Assembly (NCBI GenBank): GCA_902826215.1
Contig: CADEDY010000025.1
Coordinates: 1 to 58,477, forward strand
From: an uncultured Bacteroidota bacterium
GTDB taxonomy: Bacteria > Bacteroidota > Bacteroidia > Flavobacteriales_F > PHOS-HE28
Direction: 5' to 3'
DNA length: 58,477 bases
Shown: positions 22,994 through 31,724 of the stretch, one piece after another
Layout of the letters: the number at the start of each line of letters is the position of its first letter
Position numbering within the stretch: the stretch's first letter is position 1
Translations under genes and position numbers: made by a program
Notes under the pieces: model-generated
Databases searched by the model: none
The model's input: only the letters and a program-made list of their open reading frames with translations
Told to the model about the DNA's origin: nothing

Positions 22994-25174
22994 CTAGCGC
23001 ACCTTCAGCTTGGCGTACTGGAACTTGCCGTATTTCTCGGTGTTCTTGAAGTCGGCCGCATACTTGGGGCCTTGGACGAGGTTGTTCACCGCTTCGAGGT
23101 AGAGCTTGGTTTCATCCTTGCCGCGGGCCTTCACAGCTTCGAGGAGGCGAGCACGTGCATCTTCCATCCGCTGGCGGCTCAGGTTCTCGTTGGTGCCATA
23201 GGTCTTCGTAGGAACCTTGGAGGCGCTGGCCTCGATCACCACATTGGCTTTGCCATTCTTGTCGATCAAGCCAACCACCACGTCCACGAACTCTTTCCAT
23301 CGTGTTTCGTTCGGATCGATGTCCTTCGCATTGTACGAGTAGAACTTCGTGTATTCATCCGCATAGCTGGCGTCCGGTGTCACATGCTTAGGCTCCTTTT
23401 CCTTTTGGGCATCGGTGAGCGCTGGCTCCTTCTCCGTCTTGCCGCCCTTGTCCACTTTCTCGCCCTTTTCCTTCTTGCCAGGAGGCGAACCCTTCGGTAG
23501 GTCCACGATGCTGGCAGGGCCTGCAAGGGAAACCGGACTCAAGTAGATCTCCTTGTTGATCTCCTGATAGGCGCTTTCGCACTCCACGAAGATGTCCTCG
23601 GTGTGCACGGTCTTATCGTTCACACGGTAGTCGAGGTTGTATTCCTTGCACGGAGGTAGGATGGCAACATACACGCCATCACGCTGACGGGGCTTGTAGG
23701 TCTTCACTTCGCCGGTCGCTTTGTCGGTAACGTACAGGATCGTACTCGGTGGCAACTCTTCGCCGGGGGCGGGAATGATGTAGCCTTTCAGAACAGTGAG
23801 ACCTTCAGCCTCCATGTCCGAAGGCAGATCCACGAAGTAGATGTCCTTTTCACCGTAGCCACCGATCTTATCGCTGCTGAAATAACCGCGACGGCCGTCC
23901 GCTGTGGTCACGAAGAAGGCATCGTCATCCGTGGAGTTCAACGGAGATCCGAGGTTCTTTGGTGAGGTCCAAGTGCCATCGTCGTTCATCTCCGTCATGA
24001 AGATGTCGAATCCGCCCATGGAATTGTGGCCCATGGAGCTGAAGTAGAGCGTACGACCGTTCGGGTGGATGAAGGGACCGTCCTCGTCATAAGGCGTATT
24101 GATGACAGGGCTCAAGTTCTGCGACTTGCTCCACTCACCGTTCGGAAGGCGCACGACCCTGTAGATGTCCCGACCACCAATGCTACCGTCTTTGCGATCA
24201 CTCACGAAATAGAAGGTATTTCCATCGGCACTCAATGCACCGTGCGTCTCCCAGGATTTGGTATTGATGTCGCTGCCCATGAGCACAGGCTCGCTCCATA
24301 CCTCACCGACCAATTTGCTTTCGTAGATGTTGCCGTTACCACCGTCATCCCGATAAACGAACAAGGTCTGCCCATCCGCCGCCACGTTGATCGTGGCCAA
24401 GTGACCCACAGGAGGGTTGATATTGAGAACTTCTGGTTTCTGCCAGTTTCCTTCGCGGTCCTTGTAGCTGACGTAAACGTTCTCGTAGGGCTGGCCCGAG
24501 ATCGGATCGATCACGGCGCTGTTCGAGCTATCCGGACGGATCCGTCGTGAGGTGTAGAACAGGGCGTTTCCGTCAACGCTAAGAACCGGGCTGAAATCCG
24601 GGCCTGCCCAGTTGATGACCGGGCCGACGTTCGAAATGGCGTAATCCAGCGGGCTTGCAGTCAGCAATCGCGCGTTCGCCGTCTGCTCTTTACCACGAAC
24701 CGCTTGTGCATGCAACTCGTGCTTGGCATCCGTTTCGTCGATGAATTTCTGGTAGGCCACATCGGCCTTGTCGAACTGGTTGTTCAAGTGGTAGGCACGA
24801 CCTAGGTAATAATCCACTTCAACAGGAGCATTCCGCTCACGCGCATCGAATGGGTCATATCCGGTGGTATTGAAGCCGCCGAGGCCCTTCGTGCGCAAGG
24901 CCGCCGCTTTCTCCAAGAACGGGAGCGCTTTGGACTTCTGGTTGTACGAATGGAAATAGGAGTAGCCGAGTTTGTAGTTCAGGTTGGCATTCTCGGGGTC
25001 GGTGGCCAGTAGGCCGGTCCAGATATCGGCTGCTTGATTGAAGAATTTCTCCTCCATCAACTTGTTTCCCTCCTCGAACTTCCAATTGAATGACGTATTG
25101 TCGCCTTGCGCTTGAGTTCGCGTGTGCAGGAGGCCGATGAACAGGAGGGTGATGGCAGCGTAGCCGTACTTCAT
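22994..25174 (-). CDS. TPR/PD40/OmpA-like envelope protein (PorE-like architecture)
   Basis: A 726-residue secreted protein with a signal peptide (ends HTRTQAQ) and no lipobox. Residues 30-200 contain TPR-like units (AADIWTGLLATDPENANLNYKLGYSYF, VDYYLGRAYHLNNQFDKADVAY). Residues 210-490 form a WD40/PD40 propeller with repeats such as FSPVLSVDGNALFYTSRR, ALSADGNTFYFVSDRKDGSIG GRDIY and FIHPNGRTLYFSSMGHNS. A beta-sandwich, carboxypeptidase-regulatory-like segment follows (about 490-570), then a Lys/Glu/Gly-rich linker and a degenerate OmpA-like end (ENLSRQRMEDARARLLEAV). That order matches PorE of the T9SS, but the OmpA part is weak and the lipid anchor is missing. Confidence 0.82.
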   Translation of the reverse strand: MKYGYAAITLLFIGLLHTRTQAQGDNTSFNWKFEEGNKLMEEKFFNQAADIWTGLLATDPENANLNYKLGYSYFHSYNQKSKALPFLEKAAALRTKGLGGFNTTGYDPFDARERNAPVEVDYYLGRAYHLNNQFDKADVAYQKFIDETDAKHELHAQAVRGKEQTANARLLTASPLDYAISNVGPVINWAGPDFSPVLSVDGNALFYTSRRIRPDSSNSAVIDPISGQPYENVYVSYKDREGNWQKPEVLNINPPVGHLATINVAADGQTLFVYRDDGGNGNIYESKLVGEVWSEPVLMGSDINTKSWETHGALSADGNTFYFVSDRKDGSIGGRDIYRVVRLPNGEWSKSQNLSPVINTPYDEDGPFIHPNGRTLYFSSMGHNSMGGFDIFMTEMNDDGTWTSPKNLGSPLNSTDDDAFFVTTADGRRGYFSSDKIGGYGEKDIYFVDLPSDMEAEGLTVLKGYIIPAPGEELPPSTILYVTDKATGEVKTYKPRQRDGVYVAILPPCKEYNLDYRVNDKTVHTEDIFVECESAYQEINKEIYLSPVSLAGPASIVDLPKGSPPGKKEKGEKVDKGGKTEKEPALTDAQKEKEPKHVTPDASYADEYTKFYSYNAKDIDPNETRWKEFVDVVVGLIDKNGKANVVIEASASKVPTKTYGTNENLSRQRMEDARARLLEAVKARGKDETKLYLEAVNNLVQGPKYAADFKNTEKYGKFQYAKLKVR

Positions 25175-25214
25175 AACTGAGCGCTTTCGGTGGAACTGAC
25201 TGAAATGGTGCGGT

Positions 25215-25222
25215 TAAATGTA
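25215..25222 (-). promoter_or_regulatory. Candidate -7 box for the PorE-like gene
   Basis: Minus strand TACATTTA, one mismatch from TAnnTTTG, 40 bases before the ATG at 25174. Confidence 0.3.
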
Positions 25223-25255
25223 GAACTTTCCCTCGTCGCAAGGGTGTTCGTGGTT

Positions 25256-26599
25256 TCAGTATGCCTGATCGGGGGACCACGCTTCCAAGATGTCCGCCAC
25301 CCGGCGAACGAATCGCCCTCCCAAGGCTCCATCCACAACGCGATGGTCGTAGGAATGGGAGAGGAACATTTGGTGCCGAATGCCGATTAGGTCGCCTTGG
25401 GGGGTCTCGATGACCGCCGGCTTCTTTCGGATGGCGCCGGTGGCCATGATCGCGACCTGGGGTTGGTTGATCACCGGGGTACCCAACACATTGCCGAAGG
25501 TGCCTACGTTGGTCACGGTGTAGGTGCCACCACTGATCTCATCCGGCAACAATTTGCCCAAGCGGGCCCGATTGGCGAGGTCATTCACCTTCTTGGCCAT
25601 GCCGACCAGGTTCAATTGATCGGCATTCTTGATCACCGGAACGATGAGGTTGCCGTTGGGCATTGCAGCGGCCATGCCGATGTTGATGTCCCGTTTCTTT
25701 ACGATGGTGTAACCGTCCACTTGCACGTTCACCATGGGCATTTCCTTGATCGCCTGCACGATCGCCATGATGAAGACCGGCGTGAACGTGAGCTTTTCCC
25801 CTTCGCGTTGCTCGAAGGCTTTCTTCACTTTCTCGCGCCACATCCACAAGTTGGTGACGTCGGCCTCCACGAAGCTGGTGACATGCGGGCTGGTGCGCTT
25901 GCTCATCACCATATGATCGGCAATGAGGCGGCGCATGCGATCCATCTCGATCAGTTCGTCGCCCGCAGCAAGCACCGGAGATGGTCCTAGCGCAGGGGCA
26001 GGCGTCACTGTCGCTGCTGGAGCAGCAGCTTGACTTGGCTGAGGTACAGTTGGCTCAGTGCTTTTGACTCCGCGTGCGGGCAGATAATCCAAAACGTCCT
26101 TTTTCGTTACACGACCACCCTGGCCGGAACCAGCGATCGACTCCAATTCCTTTATCGAAAGGCCTTCATTCTGGGCGATGTTCCGGACCAACGGGCTGTA
26201 GAATTTTCCGCTCGGGCCGGTGCGGCTAACAGGCGCACCCTGTACTACCGCCGCCGGAGCACTGCTATGTGCTAAGCCGTTCCCATTGCTTGCTGGCGCA
26301 CTCACCGGCTCTTTTTGTGGTGCGACTGCCGCAGGTGGAGCGGGTGCTCTTGCTTCCGCGGCACCACCGATGCGGGCAATGGGTTGGCCAACTTTCACCA
26401 CATCGCCGTCTTTCACGAGACGTTCCAAGAGTATACCCGCTTCAGGTGCAGGCACTTCGCTGTCCACCTTATCCGTCGCGATCTCGACCATGGGTTCATC
26501 GGCTTCCACACGGTCGCCTTCACTTTTCAACCACTTGATGATGGTGGCCTCTGCCACGCTCTCGCCCATTTTGGGAAGCAGGATCTCGATCTTGGACAT
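25256..26599 (-). CDS. 2-oxo acid dehydrogenase E2 (dihydrolipoyl acyltransferase)
   Basis: A 447-residue E2. An N-terminal lipoyl domain (2-80) has VEIATDKVDSEVPAPEAG with the lipoylated Lys. An Ala/Pro-rich linker follows, then a peripheral-subunit-binding domain (YSPLVRNIAQNEGLSIKELE and GRVTKKDVLDYL), a second flexible linker, and the catalytic domain ending in SHSYDHRVVDGALGG with the active-site His. It transfers the acyl group to CoA in a pyruvate, branched-chain or 2-oxoglutarate dehydrogenase complex; one lipoyl domain and the sequence style fit a branched-chain or generic acyl enzyme. E1 and E3 genes are not adjacent. ATG at 26605 is an alternative start. Confidence 0.93.
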   Translation of the reverse strand: MSKIEILLPKMGESVAEATIIKWLKSEGDRVEADEPMVEIATDKVDSEVPAPEAGILLERLVKDGDVVKVGQPIARIGGAAEARAPAPPAAVAPQKEPVSAPASNGNGLAHSSAPAAVVQGAPVSRTGPSGKFYSPLVRNIAQNEGLSIKELESIAGSGQGGRVTKKDVLDYLPARGVKSTEPTVPQPSQAAAPAATVTPAPALGPSPVLAAGDELIEMDRMRRLIADHMVMSKRTSPHVTSFVEADVTNLWMWREKVKKAFEQREGEKLTFTPVFIMAIVQAIKEMPMVNVQVDGYTIVKKRDINIGMAAAMPNGNLIVPVIKNADQLNLVGMAKKVNDLANRARLGKLLPDEISGGTYTVTNVGTFGNVLGTPVINQPQVAIMATGAIRKKPAVIETPQGDLIGIRHQMFLSHSYDHRVVDGALGGRFVRRVADILEAWSPDQAY

Positions 26600-26627
26600 G
26601 GTCATGAACTCCCGTTGAGGAGGTGGC

Positions 26628-26635
26628 CAAAGGTA
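26628..26635 (-). promoter_or_regulatory. Promoter -7 box for the E2 gene
   Basis: Minus strand TACCTTTG, exact to TAnnTTTG, 22-28 bases before the candidate start codons and downstream of the GT2 gene stop, so E2 likely has its own transcript. Confidence 0.5.
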
Positions 26636-26661
26636 GCGATGGGTGCCGGAAGGTGAGTGAC

Positions 26662-28578
26662 TCAGGCCTTCCCTAGATCGGATAGGCTGCGAAGGACCAG
26701 CCCGAGGTCGTTCCATGGGCCATAGTCCTTGGCATACGTGATGTTCGCGCGTTGCACGCTGACCGGGTCGTTCAAGGCATTCTTGGGTACTGTGTTCAAG
26801 ACGCCTGGCCGGATCATTGGGATCTTCATCGGCCCTTCTTTCAACGGCCCGTAGCCCACCCAGCTTTTCCGCTTGCGGATCACCGCCCACCAATTGCTGA
26901 AGAACGATGCACGGTCCGCTACCACGAGCAAAGTGATCGGAAGTGCCAACATCAACCCCAAGGCGATCGCCAGATCCATGATCCGTTTGGTACGGCGCGC
27001 ACCGGAACTATGCACGGCATAACGCTCCATGATGAAGAGGTCGTTCAGGCTTTCGATGCTGTTCGGCCCGATGATGAATTCCCGCGTGGGCTGGGCGATC
27101 TTGAAGAGCACCCCGGTCGAGCGCAATTGTTCCATGAGGTAAATGATGCGGGACCAGCGCAAGTCCTTGGCACAGAACACCACTTCGTCGATGCCATGTT
27201 TCCGCACCTTCCGGCGAACCTCGGAGGCGGCGTCCGGCGCTTGCCCTTGCTCAATGCTCATCTGCTTCTGCCGGCCAAGTCCGAAGTGCGTTTGCCAGAG
27301 CAATGCGAGTGCATGTTTGTTCTCCTCTGCACCACCAATGGCGAGCACACGTTTCAGGTCCAAGCTGCGCAGGCTGAATGGCTTCATCCGCGCGGTGTGC
27401 AGGATCAGTCGCACACCGATCTGGGCAACGATCATCGCTGAGATCAGCGCCAACGCATCGCTGGGTTCTATGATCCGGCTGGGCATAACGCTATTGTACA
27501 ATGGTATACCGATCGCCATCAGAAGAGCGCCTCGAATGATGTTGAACAACTTCACCGGAATGTCATACGCGCCGCACAAACCCGATCCGATCAGACCGGC
27601 GACCGCGAAAACGGCATAGTGCCGAACACGTTCCAAACCGATCGGGTCGTCACCGAAGAGCGTTCGGATGAGCCAAAGGACGCCTACAATACCTGCGAAG
27701 TCGAGCATCGGGAGCAATGCTCGTCGCAGGAATCTCATGACGATGGCACCTGCTGCACTCAGGTAGATGCTGCCATTGATCAACAGGCCCAACAGGTTCA
27801 TCCGCCTGCGGGTGAAGTGCTTTTGAGCGAAGATGGCCATGGCGTTGTAGAACACGAACACATAGTTCACGCTGCTCTTCTTGGTGCTTTCACCCTTGTA
27901 ATGGATGATCCGTGCATCAGGGAAGTACCAGTTCTCGTAACCGCCCAAAGTGATGCGGTAACTGAGATCGATGTCCTCGCCGTACATGAAGAAGCTCTCA
28001 TCGAGCAAGCCTACCTCGTCCAGCGTCTTCTTCCGCAGGAACATGCATGCGCCTGAAAGGATCTCGATGGGAGCAGCTTCGTTCTCGGGAAGGTGCCCCA
28101 GATGGTATCGCCCAAAGACCTTGCTGTGCGGGAAGAGCCGTGTGAGACCTATGATCTTGTAGAAGGCCACTGCCGGAGTTGGCAGTCCACGCTTGCTTTC
28201 TGGGAGGAAGGATCCCGTGCCATCGATCATCTTCACCCCTAAACCACCAGCTTTCGGGGTGCGATCCAGGAATTCAACCACCTTGTGGAAGACATCTTCG
28301 CCAACCACGGTATCGGGATTCAGGAGCACGACATACTCCGCATCACTGGCGCGGATGGCTTGGTTGTTGGCGCGGCTGAATCCGACATTCTCCTTGTTGG
28401 CAATGAGCTTCACGGTCGGGAACTTCGCAAGCACCATCTCCACGCTGCCGTCAGTACTGAGGTTGTCCACCACGAACACATCGGCTTCCAAGCCACTGAT
28501 CGCGGCTTGCACTGTGCTTAGGCACTGCTCCAAGTACGCCCGCACGTTGTAGTTGACGATGATAATGGAAAGCTTCAT
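26662..28578 (-). CDS. GT2 glycosyltransferase fused to a degenerate sugar-transferase-like membrane domain
   Basis: A 638-residue protein. Residues 1-240 are a GT2 domain: LSIIIVNYNVRAYLEQCL, VDNLSTDGS, ENVGFSRANNQAI, VVLLNPDT and GEDIDLSYRI, like rhamnosyl/galactofuranosyl transferases. About five transmembrane segments follow (260-400), then a soluble part (about 400-500) with LKRVLAIGGAEENK HAL and EVVFCAKDL, like the nucleotide-binding domain of polyprenyl glycosylphosphotransferases. The end (525-638) keeps RRTKRIMDLAIALGLMLALP, SWVGYGP and IRPGVLNT but lacks KFRSM and DELPQ, so the second enzyme looks inactive. It sits two bases after recR, likely in one operon, and would act in surface polysaccharide assembly. 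Confidence 0.85.
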   Translation of the reverse strand: MKLSIIIVNYNVRAYLEQCLSTVQAAISGLEADVFVVDNLSTDGSVEMVLAKFPTVKLIANKENVGFSRANNQAIRASDAEYVVLLNPDTVVGEDVFHKVVEFLDRTPKAGGLGVKMIDGTGSFLPESKRGLPTPAVAFYKIIGLTRLFPHSKVFGRYHLGHLPENEAAPIEILSGACMFLRKKTLDEVGLLDESFFMYGEDIDLSYRITLGGYENWYFPDARIIHYKGESTKKSSVNYVFVFYNAMAIFAQKHFTRRRMNLLGLLINGSIYLSAAGAIVMRFLRRALLPMLDFAGIVGVLWLIRTLFGDDPIGLERVRHYAVFAVAGLIGSGLCGAYDIPVKLFNIIRGALLMAIGIPLYNSVMPSRIIEPSDALALISAMIVAQIGVRLILHTARMKPFSLRSLDLKRVLAIGGAEENKHALALLWQTHFGLGRQKQMSIEQGQAPDAASEVRRKVRKHGIDEVVFCAKDLRWSRIIYLMEQLRSTGVLFKIAQPTREFIIGPNSIESLNDLFIMERYAVHSSGARRTKRIMDLAIALGLMLALPITLLVVADRASFFSNWWAVIRKRKSWVGYGPLKEGPMKIPMIRPGVLNTVPKNALNDPVSVQRANITYAKDYGPWNDLGLVLRSLSDLGKA

Positions 28579-28580
28579 GC

Positions 28581-29198
28581 TCAGCGCCGCGCGAGTTGTT
28601 CGTACGGTTTCCGGTCGGCGATACTACGACCAAGTGTCAGTTCATCGGCCTGATCCAGATCTCCACCCACGCTCAGGCCTCGGGCCAGCATGGTCACGCG
28701 AACGTGCGCTTCGTTCAGTTTCCGGTTCAGGTAGAACCCGGTGGTATCGCCCTCCAAGGTCGTCCCCAGCGCCAGGATCACTTCATCGATGCCACCAGCT
28801 TGAACACGGTCCATCAATTGCCGGGTATTCAGGTCCTCAGGCCCGATGCCGTCCATCGGACTGATCACGCCACCGAGGACGTGGTATAAGCCTTTGAACT
28901 GGCGGGTGTTCTCGATCGCGATCACGTCCCGAATGTCCTCGACCACGCAGATCAAGCTTGCTTCTCGGTTGCCATCACGGCAGATCGCGCAACGCGGCTC
29001 ATCGCTGATGTTGCAGCATACATCACAGAACCGCACGTCGTCGCGCATGCGTCGGATCGCCTCGCTGAATCGTGCTACCTCTTGCGGGTCGCGTCGCAAG
29101 AGATCCAAGGCCAATCGCATGGCCGTTCGCCTTCCGATCCCGGGTAAAGTGGCCAACTGGTCCACAGCGTTCTCGAGCAAGCTGGAGGAAAGCGACAT
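28581..29198 (-). CDS. recR: Recombination mediator RecR
   Basis: A 205-residue protein of normal length. It shows the helix-hairpin-helix LATLPGIGRRTAMRLALDLL, a C4 zinc finger (FCDVCCNISDEPRCAIC), the Toprim domain start LICVVEDIRDVIAIENT, GVISPMDGIGPEDLN, and EVILALGTTLEGDTTGFYL. RecR works with RecO and RecF to load RecA on SSB-coated gaps. ATG at 29198 is preceded by TTCCTTTG ending four bases upstream, another very short leader. It is divergent from the GT39-like gene. Confidence 0.96.
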   Translation of the reverse strand: MSLSSSLLENAVDQLATLPGIGRRTAMRLALDLLRRDPQEVARFSEAIRRMRDDVRFCDVCCNISDEPRCAICRDGNREASLICVVEDIRDVIAIENTRQFKGLYHVLGGVISPMDGIGPEDLNTRQLMDRVQAGGIDEVILALGTTLEGDTTGFYLNRKLNEAHVRVTMLARGLSVGGDLDQADELTLGRSIADRKPYEQLARR

Positions 29199-29271
29199 GC
29201 GGCAAAGGAACGGCGCATCCGTGCCATTCTTATCCTCGACCGTCAGCAAAGACCAACGTTACTTTCGGCAA

Positions 29272-30687
29272 ATGTTGCTCCGAGGGCGCTCGCGACCCTT
29301 TCTTCTGTTGATACCGATCGTTGCTGCGGTCCTTTGGGTGAGCATGAACGCATACGAAGGCCTCAATGGTCAGGATGCGCACGATTACTTGCGCATTGCC
29401 CGTGGATGGTCCGAATGGTCGAGCGGAGGTGTGCGACCCGAAATGGCGGAGCATCCGCACGGATATCCGATGCTGGGTGTGCTGGTGGGCTGGTTCTTCG
29501 GTAGCACCTTGATCGGTCTTCGGGTCGTGAGCGCGTTGAGTTGGGTAGTGCTCGTTCTTACGCTTCGCGCTTTCCTCCGACGGAATTTTCCGGAGCACCG
29601 TGCAAGCGATGGATATGTGTTGTTGGCACTGGCCGTATCCCCATTCCTGTTGCGCTATTCCACCACGGTGATGAGCGATGTGCCGGGTATCGCGTTGATA
29701 TTTCTTGCCTTCGACCGGGTCCTTCGCTGGATACGCGAGCGCTCGTGGTGGTCACTGGTCATCGCGCTTCTCTTCGTTGGTGCTGCGTTGAGCGTGCGTT
29801 TAGCGGTGGTTCCGATCGTGGGGGCTCTCTTCTTGGTCATGCTACATGGTCATCCAGAACGTCGTACGTGGCGTTGGTCGGTTCTCGGGATGACCGCGAT
29901 CGCTGGCTTGATCTACGTCGTGGTCCAACTTCCTGCCGATAGCCTGGAGGGACTTCTGGCCGATTCACCCTTAGCGGAATGGTCACCATTGAATCTGTTC
30001 CGACGTGTGCTGCATTCGGATGATGGTACGCTGGTGTATCGCTTCCCCAATGTGTTGTACGTCCTAGGTGTGTTCGTTCATCCCGGGTTCCTGCCGATCG
30101 GCGTGTTCCTATTGCCCTTCTTCCGACGTTCAGACCTGAATACACTGCCCGTTCGATCGGCAGCTGGGCTATTGGGGGGCTATCTGCTCTTCATCGCCGG
30201 TATGCCTTTCCAGAACGACCGGGTCCTGTTGATGGCCCTTCCTTTCGTAGCCGTTTTGATGTACCCTTCGTTCTTCAGAGCCTGGGACTTCATCGCCAAC
30301 AAGGGTGTTGATCCGAAATGGATCACAGCATTTTTCGTAGCCATCCAGTTCGCACTGTTCGCACGTGCTATCCAACCTTTCATGGATCAAGCCCGCACCG
30401 AACGTGAATTGGCCGCATTCGTGAACGAAGTAGGCCCGAAACGGATCTACACCCACGGAATGGGAGCTGCCCTCGCCAATTACTGCGCTCCACTGCCCGT
30501 CATGGAGCTATGGTACGCAGAAGTGGACCACTTCGATCCAGGTGCAGTTCTGGTGGTACGGCCAGCGAACTTGTCGGACCAATGGGCAGGCCTTCCGCCG
30601 GCGCTGAACTGGCAGCGAGCGCAGGCACAAGGTGTGGTACCGCTGCTCGATCGACCCGATGGCTGGGTGATCGTTCGCGCGCGTTGA
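29272..30687 (+). CDS. GT39-like integral membrane glycosyltransferase
   Basis: A 471-residue polytopic protein (about ten hydrophobic segments). The first periplasmic loop has LNGQDAHDYLRIARGWSEW, with acidic residues where GT-C enzymes of the ArnT/PMT group bind donor and metal. Later segments include RYSTTVMSDVPGIALIFLAFDR, as in 'SD-P-x-x-x' loops of this group. It probably transfers a sugar from a polyprenyl-phosphate carrier to a surface glycan or protein in the periplasm. ATG at 29272 removes an upstream open frame that runs over recR. The dolichyl-phosphate-sugar synthase-like gene follows after 46 bases and could supply the donor. Confidence 0.8.
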   Translation: MLLRGRSRPFLLLIPIVAAVLWVSMNAYEGLNGQDAHDYLRIARGWSEWSSGGVRPEMAEHPHGYPMLGVLVGWFFGSTLIGLRVVSALSWVVLVLTLRAFLRRNFPEHRASDGYVLLALAVSPFLLRYSTTVMSDVPGIALIFLAFDRVLRWIRERSWWSLVIALLFVGAALSVRLAVVPIVGALFLVMLHGHPERRTWRWSVLGMTAIAGLIYVVVQLPADSLEGLLADSPLAEWSPLNLFRRVLHSDDGTLVYRFPNVLYVLGVFVHPGFLPIGVFLLPFFRRSDLNTLPVRSAAGLLGGYLLFIAGMPFQNDRVLLMALPFVAVLMYPSFFRAWDFIANKGVDPKWITAFFVAIQFALFARAIQPFMDQARTERELAAFVNEVGPKRIYTHGMGAALANYCAPLPVMELWYAEVDHFDPGAVLVVRPANLSDQWAGLPPALNWQRAQAQGVVPLLDRPDGWVIVRAR

Positions 30688-30733
30688 GAGCGCTTGATCT
30701 GTGTCCAACCCGTATCCTTGCACAACCTCAGCC

Positions 30734-31690
30734 ATGGACATTTCGGTCGTCATCCCCTTGGTCAACGAACGCGATTCGTTGGCGCCGCTCGTGGAGTGGC
30801 TGCACCGTGTGATCCGTGGAATGGGGAAGGACTACGAGGTGATCCTGGTGGATGATGGGAGCACTGATGGGTCTTGGGAAGAGATCCAACGCCTATCCCA
30901 ACAGGATTGCCGTGTGAAAGGGATCCGCTTCAGCCGCAATTACGGCAAGAGCCCTGCGCTGAACGAAGGATTCCGTGCAGCGCAAGGCCAAGTCGTGATC
31001 ACCATGGATGCCGACCTGCAGGACGATCCGGACGAGATTCCCGAGCTGTATCGGATGATCACCGTGGATGACTTCGATCTGGTGAGCGGTTGGAAGAAGA
31101 AACGTTACGACCCCATCACCAAGACCCTGCCCACCAAGCTCTTCAACTGGACCACCCGACGGGTGAGCGGCGTGCACTTGCACGATTTCAACTGTGGTTT
31201 GAAGGCCTACAAAAAGGTGGTCGTGAAGAACATCGAGGTGTTCGGTGAGATGCACCGGTACATTCCGTTCATTGCAAAGAAGGAGGGTTTCAGAAAGATC
31301 GGTGAGAAGGTGGTCAAGCACCATCCACGCAAGTACGGCACCACCAAGTTCGGCTTCGATCGGTTCATCAACGGGTTCTTGGATCTGTTGACGATCACGT
31401 ACATCTTCCGCTTCGGAAAGAAACCGATGCACTTCTTCGGTGGTTTGGGCACGATCATGTTCGTGGTCGGTTTCATCAGCGCGTCGTGGGTGGTGGGCGA
31501 GAAGCTCTGGCATTCGTTCGTCCTACATGAGCCCGCACCGCGCGTTGCTGAATCAGGTCTGTTCTTCGTGGCTCTCACCGCGATGGTCATCGGAGTGCAG
31601 CTCTTGACCGCCGGTTTCGTGGCTGATCTGGTGAGCCGCAACGGCACCGAACGCAACCGCTACCGGATCCGCGAACGCACTGGGTTCTGA
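30734..31690 (+). CDS. GT2 glycosyltransferase, polyprenyl-phosphate sugar synthase type (DPM1/GtrB-like)
   Basis: A 318-residue protein. MDISVVIPLVNERDSLAPLV begins the GT2 domain; LVDDGSTDGS and VITMDADLQDDPDEIPEL carry the nucleotide and DxD-like metal residues, and DFNCGLKAYKK is typical of the GtrB/DPM1 group. Two C-terminal transmembrane helices (about 230-300) anchor it. Such enzymes load glucose, mannose or another sugar onto undecaprenyl phosphate at the inner face of the membrane. Flanking GT-C-like and DUF6056 membrane proteins fit use of that donor outside. A TATCCTTG box at 30711-30718 with a TTG upstream may be its promoter. Confidence 0.9.
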   Translation: MDISVVIPLVNERDSLAPLVEWLHRVIRGMGKDYEVILVDDGSTDGSWEEIQRLSQQDCRVKGIRFSRNYGKSPALNEGFRAAQGQVVITMDADLQDDPDEIPELYRMITVDDFDLVSGWKKKRYDPITKTLPTKLFNWTTRRVSGVHLHDFNCGLKAYKKVVVKNIEVFGEMHRYIPFIAKKEGFRKIGEKVVKHHPRKYGTTKFGFDRFINGFLDLLTITYIFRFGKKPMHFFGGLGTIMFVVGFISASWVVGEKLWHSFVLHEPAPRVAESGLFFVALTAMVIGVQLLTAGFVADLVSRNGTERNRYRIRERTGF

Positions 31691-31724
31691 TACCGCACCG
31701 GACGAAAGGCCATCTTTGAAGGCC

